In this document: one piece after another, positions 1 through 6,852 of the stretch
Layout: each line of letters begins with the position of its first letter
Numbering within the stretch: the stretch's first letter is position 1
Source: JBFHNV01 sp965365655
Lineage (GTDB): Bacteria; Pseudomonadota; Gammaproteobacteria; HK1
DNA length: 16,725 nucleotides
Direction: 5' to 3'
Assembly: GCA_965365655.1 (NCBI GenBank)
Contig: CBDUCN010000086.1
Location: 1-16,725, forward strand
Position numbers and translations under genes: made by a program
Notes under the pieces: generated by a model
The model's database searches: none
Told to the model about the DNA's origin: nothing
The model's input: the letters and a program-made list of their open reading frames with translations, nothing else

Positions 1-156
1 TCGAGCAGCCGGCTCACCACCGTTCGTCAGCGCGCCATCGGGAAACGCCGGCCTGTGCCCGTCCGATCCCGCTGCGCACGAGCGGCCGCGTCGAGCCCGC
101 GCCCTCGCGCATGGTGAACGCGGTGCTGGCGCCGCGGCGTGCGCGCGGCTCGATTG

Positions 157-190
157 CCGGCAGCCCCCCCCTCCCGGTCACGGCTGCCGG
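157..190 (-). terminator. Possible terminator hairpin after the aminotransferase gene
   Basis: A 9-bp perfect inverted repeat (CCGGCAGCC at 157-165, GGCTGCCGG at 182-190) with a 16-nt loop lies just beyond the stop codon of the leftward aminotransferase gene. The position suits transcription termination, but the sequence that follows on the minus strand (AATCGAGCC) has no U-run, so factor-independent termination is doubtful. Bases 1-156 hold no gene I can support. A GTG near 20 on the minus strand could open a gene leaving the window, but too little is visible. Confidence 0.35.
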
Positions 191-196
191 GGGGCG

Positions 197-1615
197 TCAG
201 CCGGCAGGCGCGGCCGCGGCGCGCTGGCGGCGGCGGGCGCGCAGCGCGTGCTTGCCGATCTTGCTCAGCGCCTCCCACACCGGGCCCGGGAAGCGGTGCA
301 GCTTGCGCATCACGTCCTCGAAGGCGCCCAGGAACCAGTCACAGTCCTCGCGCTCGATCACCAGCGGCGGAATCAGCTTGATCACGTCGATGTGGTGCCC
401 GGCGACCTGGGTCAGCACGCGATGGTCGTCGAGCAGCGGGATGGTCACGGCCTGCGGGAACAGGCTCGCGTCCATGCGGTGCGCCATGTGCCAGGCCCCG
501 CGCAGGCCGAGGGCTCGCGGCTCCCCGAACTCGATACCGATCATCAGCCCGCGCCAGCGCACCTCGTGGATGAACTCGAAGCGCTCGCGCAGCTTCTCGA
601 GCTCGCCGCCCAGGTAGTCGCCGGCCGCGCGCGCGCGCTCTGCGAGCCCCAGGTGATCCATCAGCTCGAGCGTCGCGAGTCCCGCCACCATCGCCAGCGC
701 ACCCTGGCCGAAGGTGGACGAGTGGACCACCGCACGGTCCATGGAGCTGAACACCTTGTCGTGGATCCAGCGCCGGGTGAGCACCGCGCCCACCGGCACG
801 TAGCCCCCGGACAGTGCCTTCGAGAGCACGACGATGTCCGGCTCCACCCCGGCCTCGTGCTCGACGGCGAGGAAGCGCCCGGTCCGGCCCATGCCGCTCT
901 GCACCTCGTCGGCCACGAGCAGTGCGCCGTGCTCGGCGCACAGGGCCGCGGCCTCGCGCAGCCACCCGGGCGGCGGGATGTTCACGCCCTTTCCCTGCAC
1001 CGGCTCCACGACCAGCGCCGCGACGTCGCCGCCCGCGAGGGCCGCGGCCAGCGCGTCGCTGTCGCCCATCGCGATCGCGGTGACGTGCGGCAGCAGGGGA
1101 CCGAAGCCCTCGTGGAACACGCCGTCGCCGGTGATCGCGAGAGCGCCGGTGGTGAGGCCGTGGTAGGACTTGCGCGCGTGCACGATGCCCGCACGCCCGG
1201 TCGCGCAGCGGGCGAACTTGATCGCCGTCTCCACGCCTTCCGCACCCGAGTTGGTGAAGTACACGCGCTCGAGGCACGCCGGCACGCGGGCCTTCAGCCG
1301 CTCGGCGAGCACGCCGGACAGCAGCGGTGCCTCCATCTGCACCAGGCTCGCATGATCGGTGGCGAGGAAGTCGCTGAGCGCGTCGCGGATGAACGGGTGG
1401 TTGCGCCCGCACGCGAACACGCCGTAGCCGGCCAGCATGTCCAGATAGCGCTCGCCGCGCTCGTCGAAGAGGTGGCAGCCGCTCGCGCGCACGTAGCTGC
1501 GGTCGAAGCCGATGGTCTGCAGCACGCGCGCGAACATCGGGTTCACGTGGGCCGCGTGCAGCTCGTGATTGCGCCCTTCATGCCTGGCGAGCAGGGCGTC
1601 GACGTCGAATCTCAT
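197..1615 (-). CDS. Class III PLP-dependent aminotransferase (ornithine/HpnO-like)
   Basis: A complete 472-residue fold-type I aminotransferase of the acetylornithine/ornithine/omega-amino acid group. Visible landmarks are TNSGAEG (121-127, phosphate-binding turn), SYHG (150-153), EPVQGKG (204-210), the cofactor-ring aspartate in VADEVQSG (D236), the Schiff-base lysine in VLSKALSGG (K266) and STF (300-302). The N-terminal HEGRNHELH and C-terminal LTQVAGHHIDVIKLIPPL recall, from memory, the HpnO type, which makes aminobacteriohopanetriol in hopanoid synthesis. No hopanoid gene is nearby, so the substrate is open. The ATG start has a GGAG site about 9 nt upstream. It lies 77 bp downstream of dctM on the same strand and is probably the last gene of the TRAP operon, which suggests an amino-acid or amine-related substrate. 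Family assignment is firm; the specific reaction is not. Confidence 0.9.
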   Translation of the reverse strand: MRFDVDALLARHEGRNHELHAAHVNPMFARVLQTIGFDRSYVRASGCHLFDERGERYLDMLAGYGVFACGRNHPFIRDALSDFLATDHASLVQMEAPLLSGVLAERLKARVPACLERVYFTNSGAEGVETAIKFARCATGRAGIVHARKSYHGLTTGALAITGDGVFHEGFGPLLPHVTAIAMGDSDALAAALAGGDVAALVVEPVQGKGVNIPPPGWLREAAALCAEHGALLVADEVQSGMGRTGRFLAVEHEAGVEPDIVVLSKALSGGYVPVGAVLTRRWIHDKVFSSMDRAVVHSSTFGQGALAMVAGLATLELMDHLGLAERARAAGDYLGGELEKLRERFEFIHEVRWRGLMIGIEFGEPRALGLRGAWHMAHRMDASLFPQAVTIPLLDDHRVLTQVAGHHIDVIKLIPPLVIEREDCDWFLGAFEDVMRKLHRFPGPVWEALSKIGKHALRARRRQRAAAAPAG

Positions 1616-1692
1616 GCGGGTCTCCGTTCCGCTGGCGCCCGCCGCGGCCGTGCGGCAGCCGCCGCGGGGAGGATCCTACGACCCGGACCGCC

Positions 1693-2982
1693 TCACCGGT
1701 ACACGGCGGTCGGCAGCCACAGCGCGAGCTCGGGGAACGCGAGCAGCAGCCCCACCATCACGATCATCATGACCACGAACGGCGCCGCGCCGTACGCGAC
1801 GTCGTTGAACGGCCCGCCCTGCAGGCGGATGCCCTGCACCACGTAGAGGTTCACCCCGATCGGCGGGGTGATCAGCGCGGCCTCCATCAGCACGGTGACC
1901 AGGATGCCGAACCACACCGGGTCGAAGCCCAGGCTCACGACGATGGGGAAGACGATCGGCACGGTGGTCAGCAGCATGGAGAGCGTCTCCATGAACATGC
2001 CCAGCACCAGGTAGAAGCCCACCAGCAGGATCATGGTCTGCATGGGCGTGAGCCCCAGCGCCTCGATCGTCTGCAGCAGCGCCTGGGTGACGCCGATGAA
2101 TCCGAGGATGAAGTTCAGGAACACCGCCGCGAGGATGATGATCATGATCATCGCGGTGGTGCGCATCGTGCCCTCGAAAGCCTCGCGCAGCATGCTGACG
2201 CTCAGCGTGCGGTTCAGCGCGGCGAGGATCAGCGCGAAGACCACGCCCACCGAGGCCGCCTCGGTCGGGGTCGCGATGCCGGCGTAGATCGATCCCACGA
2301 CCACCCCGAACAGCAGGATCGGGGGCACCAGGTCGGGCAGCGTGCGGATGCGCTGGCCCCAGCTCGTCTCCACCTTCTCGCCGTCCCAGTCGCGGCGGTA
2401 CCAGCACGACACGATGATGATGAGCATGAACAGCGTCGCGAGGATCACACCGGGCACGATGCCCGCGAGGTACAGCTCCGGCACCGAGCTGTCGGTGATC
2501 AGGCCGTAGATGATCAGGTTGATCGACGGCGGGATCAGGATCCCCAGCGTGCCGCCGGCGGCCAGCGATCCCAGGAACAGCCGCTCGTTGTAATTGCGCT
2601 TGCGCATCTCCGGATAGGCCACGGTGCCCACCGTCGCGGCGGTCGCGACGCTGGAGCCGGAGGACGCCGCGAAGATCGCGCACGAGCCGATGTTCGCGTG
2701 CATCAGGCCGCCGGGCAGCCATGACAGCCACTGGATCACCGCCTCGTACATGCGCTTCGCGATGCCCGCGCGCAGCATGATCTCGCCGAGCAGGATGAAC
2801 ATCGGCACGGCGACGAGCACGAACTCCTTGCTCTTGTCCCACGTGAACTCGCCGATCGCCACCGCGAGGCGGCCGTCCATGTACATCTGGTCCAGCGCGA
2901 GGGTCAGCACGCCGAGGACCGCGGCCACCGGCACGCTGGCCACGACCAGCACCAGCAGGATCAGGACGGTCCAGCCGGCCAC
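1693..2982 (-). CDS. dctM: TRAP transporter large permease subunit (DctM family)
   Basis: A 429-residue, highly hydrophobic protein with about a dozen membrane segments, the normal length for DctM. This subunit forms the ion-coupled translocation channel of tripartite ATP-independent periplasmic transporters. Family marks seen are FAASSGSSVATAATVG (109-124), the GGTLGILIPPSI stretch (about 143-154), GIATPTEAASVGV (about 240-252) and ITPPIGVNLYVVQGI (about 376-390). The start is a GTG immediately after the TGA of dctQ (TGAGTG on the minus strand), so translation is probably coupled. It works with dctQ and dctP upstream. The substrate cannot be read from this subunit. Confidence 0.95.
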   Translation of the reverse strand: MAGWTVLILLVLVVASVPVAAVLGVLTLALDQMYMDGRLAVAIGEFTWDKSKEFVLVAVPMFILLGEIMLRAGIAKRMYEAVIQWLSWLPGGLMHANIGSCAIFAASSGSSVATAATVGTVAYPEMRKRNYNERLFLGSLAAGGTLGILIPPSINLIIYGLITDSSVPELYLAGIVPGVILATLFMLIIIVSCWYRRDWDGEKVETSWGQRIRTLPDLVPPILLFGVVVGSIYAGIATPTEAASVGVVFALILAALNRTLSVSMLREAFEGTMRTTAMIMIIILAAVFLNFILGFIGVTQALLQTIEALGLTPMQTMILLVGFYLVLGMFMETLSMLLTTVPIVFPIVVSLGFDPVWFGILVTVLMEAALITPPIGVNLYVVQGIRLQGGPFNDVAYGAAPFVVMMIVMVGLLLAFPELALWLPTAVYR

Positions 2983-3591
2983 TCAGGCGCCCCCGTCCCT
3001 GCCGCGGGTGCTCACGCCGAGTCCGTGGGTCTCCGACGCGATCTCGTCCTCGACGTTCATCGCGCCCGCGACCTGCTGCACCCGCACGAGGTCGCCGCGC
3101 AGCAGCGACACGACGCTGTAGAGCAGCACGAAGGCCCCGGTGAAGCAGAACAGCACGAGTCCCATCACCCAGGCGAGCTGGGGGATCCACTGCGGCGTCG
3201 CCAGCGTGGTGATGGACACCGAGTCGCGCTCCCAGGACGTGACGAACACGTCGATGGCCTTGTCGGTCAGGTAGGCCATGTACGCGAGCAGAAGCGCGAG
3301 ACCCACGATGTCGAGGACCGATCTCAGCCAGATCGGCATGAAGTTGTAGGCCGCGTCGATGCGCACGTTGGAGCGCGTGAGCAGCGTGTACGAGTAGGCC
3401 CAGGTGGTGCTGGCCGCGAACACGTAGCCGGTGATCTCGTCGGAGCCGCTCATCGTGACGCCGAGGAACTTCCGGCACAGCACGTCGACGGTGACCATGA
3501 TCGCGGACAGCAGCAGCGCCGCGCCGCCGACCCACACCGCGACGTGGGAGACGCGGGTCAGCCAGCCGTGGACGGTCTCGAAGAATCGCAC
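2983..3591 (-). CDS. dctQ: TRAP transporter small permease subunit (DctQ family)
   Basis: A 202-residue inner-membrane protein with four hydrophobic segments (about 16-38, 50-70, 88-108 and 135-160) and the DctQ-typical DVLCRKFLG (36-44) followed by SGSDEITGY (48-56). In the TRAP complex this subunit pairs with DctM and is needed for transport. It carries a charged, Gly-rich cytoplasmic tail of about 40 residues after the last helix. The start is a GTG with a weak Shine-Dalgarno site, and the gene sits 94 bp after dctP with a strong hairpin in between. Its stop abuts the dctM start. Confidence 0.92.
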   Translation of the reverse strand: MRFFETVHGWLTRVSHVAVWVGGAALLLSAIMVTVDVLCRKFLGVTMSGSDEITGYVFAASTTWAYSYTLLTRSNVRIDAAYNFMPIWLRSVLDIVGLALLLAYMAYLTDKAIDVFVTSWERDSVSITTLATPQWIPQLAWVMGLVLFCFTGAFVLLYSVVSLLRGDLVRVQQVAGAMNVEDEIASETHGLGVSTRGRDGGA

Positions 3592-3629
3592 GATCAGGGC
3601 TGTCCGGGACGATGCCTTCGGTGCGAGAA

Positions 3630-3663
3630 CGACGGGGCGCCGCCGGCCGGCGGCGCCCCGTCG
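3630..3663 (-). terminator. 34-nt perfect palindrome between dctP and dctQ (attenuator or mRNA-stabilising hairpin)
   Basis: The left arm GACGGGGCGCCGCCGG (3631-3646) is the exact reverse complement of 3647-3662, and the flanking C3630/G3663 extends the pairing to 17 bp per arm. On the minus-strand transcript it lies 22 nt after the dctP stop and is followed by GTTCTCGCACC, a weak U-tract. The likely role is partial termination or 3'-end protection, so that the binding protein is made in excess over the membrane subunits, as is common in transporters with a periplasmic receptor. The symmetry is seen directly; the role is inferred. Confidence 0.7.
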
Positions 3664-3685
3664 GGGCAGCGTCCCGGAGCGAGGA

Positions 3686-4780
3686 TCAGAGCGGCGCCTT
3701 GGTGCCGGTCACCTCGCCGACGGTGTCGTTGTACTGCTGCGCGCACTTCTCCCCGCAGCGATCCACCCAGCGCTTGAGCACGAAGTTCTGCACGATGTCC
3801 TTGAGCTGCGCCTCGTCCGCGGCGGACGGCACGATGGGGGTCATGCCGCCGGGCTCGCCCCACGGGCAGGGCCCGCTCGCGTTGCACGCGAGCGCGGTGG
3901 CGTCGGAGGCCTTCACGGACTCCCACATCTGGTCCTCGACCTTGGCCAGCTCGTCGGTCATCAGCTTCTGGGTCGCCGGGCTGAGCGAGTCCCAGGTGTT
4001 GTTGTTGATCGCGAGGAAGGTCGCCGCGTAGCCGAGGCGAACCTGGATGTTGTGGGTCACCACCTGCCACCACTTCGCGTTGTACGCGGGGCCGGTGCCG
4101 GTGATGCCGCAGTCGGCGACGCCCTTCTGCAGGGCGGGCACCACCTCGGCGAAGGCGATGGTCACCGCGCTCGCGTCCAGCCCCTCGATGAAGTCGCCCA
4201 GCGTGGTCGAGTAGGTGCGGATCTTCTTGCCCTTGAGATCCTTGAGGCCCACGCTGGTGTTGGACTTCTCGCCGAGGTTGCACCACAGCTGCTGGCTGGG
4301 GAAGGTGTAGAGGATCATCAGCCGCGCGTTGTACTTGTCGTTCAGCTCGCGGGCGATGATCGGGCGGTAGGCCTCCATCGCGCGGCGGTAGGTGTCGAAG
4401 TCCTGCACCACGCCCGCGAGGTCGATGCCCTCCAGCGCGGGCGAGTCCTGCGAGGTGTACGAGGTCAGCCCGTGCACCGCGTCGTACACGCCCAGCTTCA
4501 GCAGGCGCATCACCTCGAAGCCGGACAGCCCGAGCTCGGTGTAGGGCTTGGCGTTCGCGGTGAGGTTGCCGCCGGAGGCCTTCGGCAGCACGTCGTTCCA
4601 GAAGCGGCTCTCGTGGTCCTTCCAGTTCGACAGGTTGCCCCAGGTGCCCACCACCTTGAACTCGCGCTTCTCCTGCGCCTGGACGTCCTGGGGCAGGGCC
4701 GCGAGGCCGGCGAGCATCGCGCCCGCGACGGCGCCCAGGGTCAGTCGTGCCAGGGTAAGTCGTGTGACCGTTCTCTCCAT
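3686..4780 (-). CDS. dctP: TRAP transporter substrate-binding protein (DctP family)
   Basis: A 364-residue periplasmic receptor. The chosen ATG has an excellent site, GGAGGAGAAG, directly upstream, and opens a classical signal peptide (RLTLARLTLGAVAGAMLAG, cleavage likely after VQA at 33-35). The open frame extends 71 codons further upstream but that part has no signal or family character. The DctP signature is visible in DLKGKKIRTY (181-190), followed by AVTIAFAEVVPALQKGVADC (205-224); the central Arg (R188) is where family members usually bind a substrate carboxylate. The mature protein is unusual in carrying six cysteines (C167, C224, C299, C305, C342, C346). It is the first gene of dctPQM. 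The ligand is unknown; an acidic organosulfur compound is possible given the desulfinase-like gene upstream. Confidence 0.92.
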   Translation of the reverse strand: MERTVTRLTLARLTLGAVAGAMLAGLAALPQDVQAQEKREFKVVGTWGNLSNWKDHESRFWNDVLPKASGGNLTANAKPYTELGLSGFEVMRLLKLGVYDAVHGLTSYTSQDSPALEGIDLAGVVQDFDTYRRAMEAYRPIIARELNDKYNARLMILYTFPSQQLWCNLGEKSNTSVGLKDLKGKKIRTYSTTLGDFIEGLDASAVTIAFAEVVPALQKGVADCGITGTGPAYNAKWWQVVTHNIQVRLGYAATFLAINNNTWDSLSPATQKLMTDELAKVEDQMWESVKASDATALACNASGPCPWGEPGGMTPIVPSAADEAQLKDIVQNFVLKRWVDRCGEKCAQQYNDTVGEVTGTKAPL

Positions 4781-5029
4781 CTTCTCCTCCCGGTCGCCCG
4801 TCGTGCGGGCGGTGATTCTGATTAGAGACCGTGCTCCGCGCGCGGTGCGCGGACTCGGGGTGCGGGGAAGCGTGAGAAGGTCGCCGGCCCGCGGCGGCCC
4901 GGGCTGCGCCGGGCCCGATGCCGTCGGCATCGTGGCTCCGCGCTCCCCGGCGCCCGCGGCCGGATGATAGTCGATGCCCCGGACGCCCACCACACGCCCG
5001 CGGCGCCGTCGCCGGGCCGGTGCGGCGTC
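4781..5029 (-). other. Intergenic region between the desulfinase-like gene and dctP
   Basis: This stretch has no gene I can support. On the minus strand TCTAAT (4821-4826) matches five of six bases of a sigma-70 -10 box and lies about 40 nt before the dctP start, but there is no convincing -35 box. A 7-bp hairpin with a 3-nt loop (CGATGCC at 4916-4922, GGCATCG at 4926-4932) has no U-tract. A separate dctP promoter here is possible, but read-through from the upstream gene is equally likely. Confidence 0.3.
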
Positions 5030-6241
5030 CTACTCCGCGGCGTCGCCCAGCCGCGCGGCCTCGGCAGCGTAGCCGTCGCGGGTCTGCGGCAGCCTGCGCC
5101 CGAGCAGCCGCGACGCGATCAGCGTGCGCAGGATCTGCGCGGTGCCGCCGCCGATGGTGAACATGCGCGCGTCGCGGGCGATGCGCTCCAGCGGCAGGTT
5201 GCGCGAGTAGCCCATCGCGCCGTGGATCTGCAGCGCGTCGTTGGTGACCTTGATGGCCATCTCGGACGCGAACACCTTGGCCTGCGCGGCGGCGGTGGCG
5301 TCGGGGAACGGGTCCGCCTGTGCCGCGGCGCGCCAGATCATCAGCCGCGCGGCCTCGATCGCGATGCTCATGTCGGCGAGCATCCACTGCAGGCCCTGGA
5401 ACTCGCAGATCGGGCGTCCGAACTGCTCGCGCTCCCGGCTGTAGTCCCGCGCGAGGCGCTCGGCGCCGGCCGCGAGGCCCAGCGCCACCGTGGCCGCCCC
5501 GACGCGCTGGCTGTTGTAGGCGTCCATCAGCTCGGCGAAGCCGCGCCGGAAGCCGCCGGGCGGTGTGAGCACGCGCGCCGCAGGCACGTGCATGTCCTCG
5601 AAGCGCACCGGAGTTTCCGGGATCCCGCGCAGCCCCATCGTGGGCTCGCGCTCGCCGATCACCAGCCCGTCGGTCTCGCCGCGCACCGCGATGAAGCCGC
5701 CGATCCCCTGCTCCTCGCCGCGCGCGTCGAACACGCGGGCGAACACCAGGTGCAGGCGCGACACGCCGCCGCCCGTGATCCAGTGCTTTTCGCCGTTGAG
5801 CACGTAGCCGTCGCCGCGCCGCTCGGCGCGGGTGGTCATCTCGCTCGCGGCGCTGCCGGCGCCGGGCTCGGTGATGCACACCGCGGGCTTGTCGCCGTCG
5901 AGCACCAGCCCGGCCGCGAGGCGCTGCTGCTCAGGGGTGCCGTAGCGCATGATCGCAGAGATGGCCCCCATGTTGGCTTCCACCGCGATGCGCCCGGTGA
6001 CGCCGCACGCGCCCGCCATCTCCTCGATCACCAGCGCGGCGTCCAGGAAGTCGCCGCCGGGACCGCCCAGCTCGCGGGGCACCGTGAGCCCCATCAGGCC
6101 CGCATCCTTCAGTGCCTGCACGTTGTCCCACGGGTAACGCTCGGTGCGGTCCACCTCCGCCGCGCGCGGCGCGATCACCTCGCGCGCCAGCGCCCGTGCG
6201 CGCTCGCGCAGCGCGCGCCTCTCCTTCGTCAGCTCGAACAT
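5030..6241 (-). CDS. Acyl-CoA dehydrogenase-fold protein, probable 3-sulfinopropionyl-CoA desulfinase
   Basis: A 403-residue flavoprotein with the full acyl-CoA dehydrogenase layout: N-terminal helical domain (1-120), beta domain with CITEPGAGSAASEMTTRA (122-139) and KHWITGGG (152-159), and C-terminal helical domain with REREQFGRP (269-277), QIHGAMGYSR (338-347) and GGGTAQILRT (364-373). The catalytic glutamate is absent. The usual YEGT is GGGT (Gly at 365), and the alternative position before R246 is Gln (Q245). An arginine sits at 84. From memory, 3-sulfinopropionyl-CoA desulfinases (Advenella Acd type) show the same pattern of a lost Glu, a Gln/Gly pair and a substrate-binding Arg84. They release sulfite and form propionyl-CoA. 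The ATG at 6241 has a GGGGG site and gives the family-typical N-terminus; the frame runs 114 codons further upstream without family character. An ordinary dehydrogenase is unlikely but not excluded. Confidence 0.85.
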   Translation of the reverse strand: MFELTKERRALRERARALAREVIAPRAAEVDRTERYPWDNVQALKDAGLMGLTVPRELGGPGGDFLDAALVIEEMAGACGVTGRIAVEANMGAISAIMRYGTPEQQRLAAGLVLDGDKPAVCITEPGAGSAASEMTTRAERRGDGYVLNGEKHWITGGGVSRLHLVFARVFDARGEEQGIGGFIAVRGETDGLVIGEREPTMGLRGIPETPVRFEDMHVPAARVLTPPGGFRRGFAELMDAYNSQRVGAATVALGLAAGAERLARDYSREREQFGRPICEFQGLQWMLADMSIAIEAARLMIWRAAAQADPFPDATAAAQAKVFASEMAIKVTNDALQIHGAMGYSRNLPLERIARDARMFTIGGGTAQILRTLIASRLLGRRLPQTRDGYAAEAARLGDAAE

Positions 6242-6269
6242 CGCAATCCCCCGGCGCCGGCATCGGGCG

Positions 6270-6849
6270 CATCCCGCCATGGTAGCGATAGCCCGTGGCG
6301 GGGCAAACGGTTCCGGCAGGGTGCCCGCCCGACCGCGGCGGGGCCGCACGCAGGAGCACGCGCGCCGGGCGGGTGCATCGGGTTCGACGCCGACGGCACC
6401 GTCGCTGCCGTCGCACCATGGGCGCGGCGGGCTGGGGGTGCCGACGCTCGCAGCGACGTCGGACGATTCCGCGCGCGCCATCGTCTGCCGTGTCGATCGC
6501 CTGCCCGGCGGCGGCGTTCGAGCCGGTGGCGGGGACGGGCGTGCCCGGCGAGGTCGACGGCGCGCGAGCGCGCTCCTGCGCAAAAGGGGGCGCCGTGCGG
6601 CGCGTGCACGAGGACGGATGTATCGTCGCGACGGCCGTAGACAGGAGCAACGACGCGCCGGTGCCTGCCCGCGCGAACATGGGCATCGCGATGAGCACGG
6701 GGAGCAACGTGGCGACGGAGAGCGCAGTCGTGACGCCGGTGAACGGCGATCGGCAGCGAGCCGCGCGGGCGCGCTGGTGGTCGCACGCAGCCCTGCGCGG
6801 CCTTCGCCGGGCCCCGTGCTCCGCGTTCATCGGTGACGCGCCGGGGGGC
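6270..6849 (+). pseudogene. Decayed remnant of a copper-type P1B ATPase
   Basis: Pieces of a P-type ATPase appear in order but in three reading frames. MVAIARGGANGS (6279-6314) matches the MVATGRGAxxG stretch after the CPC site. FDADGTVAAVAP (6383-6418) matches the phosphorylation motif FDKTGT and what follows. SDDSARAIV (6459-6485) matches SEHPLARAIV, with the HP lost. FEPVAGTGVPGEVDG (6517-6561) matches FExVxGKGVxGxVDG. After a loss of several dozen residues, VRRVHEDG (6595-6618), VDRSNDAP (6637-6660) for GDGINDAP, GIAMSTGSNVATESA (6682-6726) and AFIGDAPG (6823-6846) follow. Altered key residues plus at least three frame changes and deletions rule out function. The N-terminal and membrane parts before about 6270 are missing. 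It sits just upstream of the cytochrome c gene in a copper locus. An ORF finder sees one frame open from 6295 to 7365 and would fuse the relic to the cytochrome. Confidence 0.85.
6279..6306 (-). promoter_or_regulatory. Candidate sigma-70 promoter for the desulfinase-like gene
   Basis: On the minus strand TTGCCC (6301-6306) and TACCAT (6279-6284) are separated by 16 nt, each matching four of six consensus bases, about 37 nt before the ATG at 6241. This is a modest match and overlaps the decayed ATPase sequence on the other strand, so it would be a promoter formed from former coding DNA. Confidence 0.3.
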
Positions 6850-6852
6850 ACG

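Noticed and set aside
4781..4993. N-terminal extension of dctP by 71 codons
   Set aside because: The ATG at 4780 has a near-ideal GGAGGAG site and starts a standard signal peptide; the extension would bury that signal.
3594..5879. Long minus-strand open frame overlapping dctP and the desulfinase-like gene
   Set aside because: Shadow frame of two well-supported genes with Arg-rich composition and no family features.
6270..6828. Minus-strand frame with a hydrophobic stretch (about 6660-6750) resembling a small membrane protein
   Set aside because: It is the antisense of the ATPase relic and the hydrophobicity mirrors the relic's codons; no start with a good ribosome-binding site and no family.
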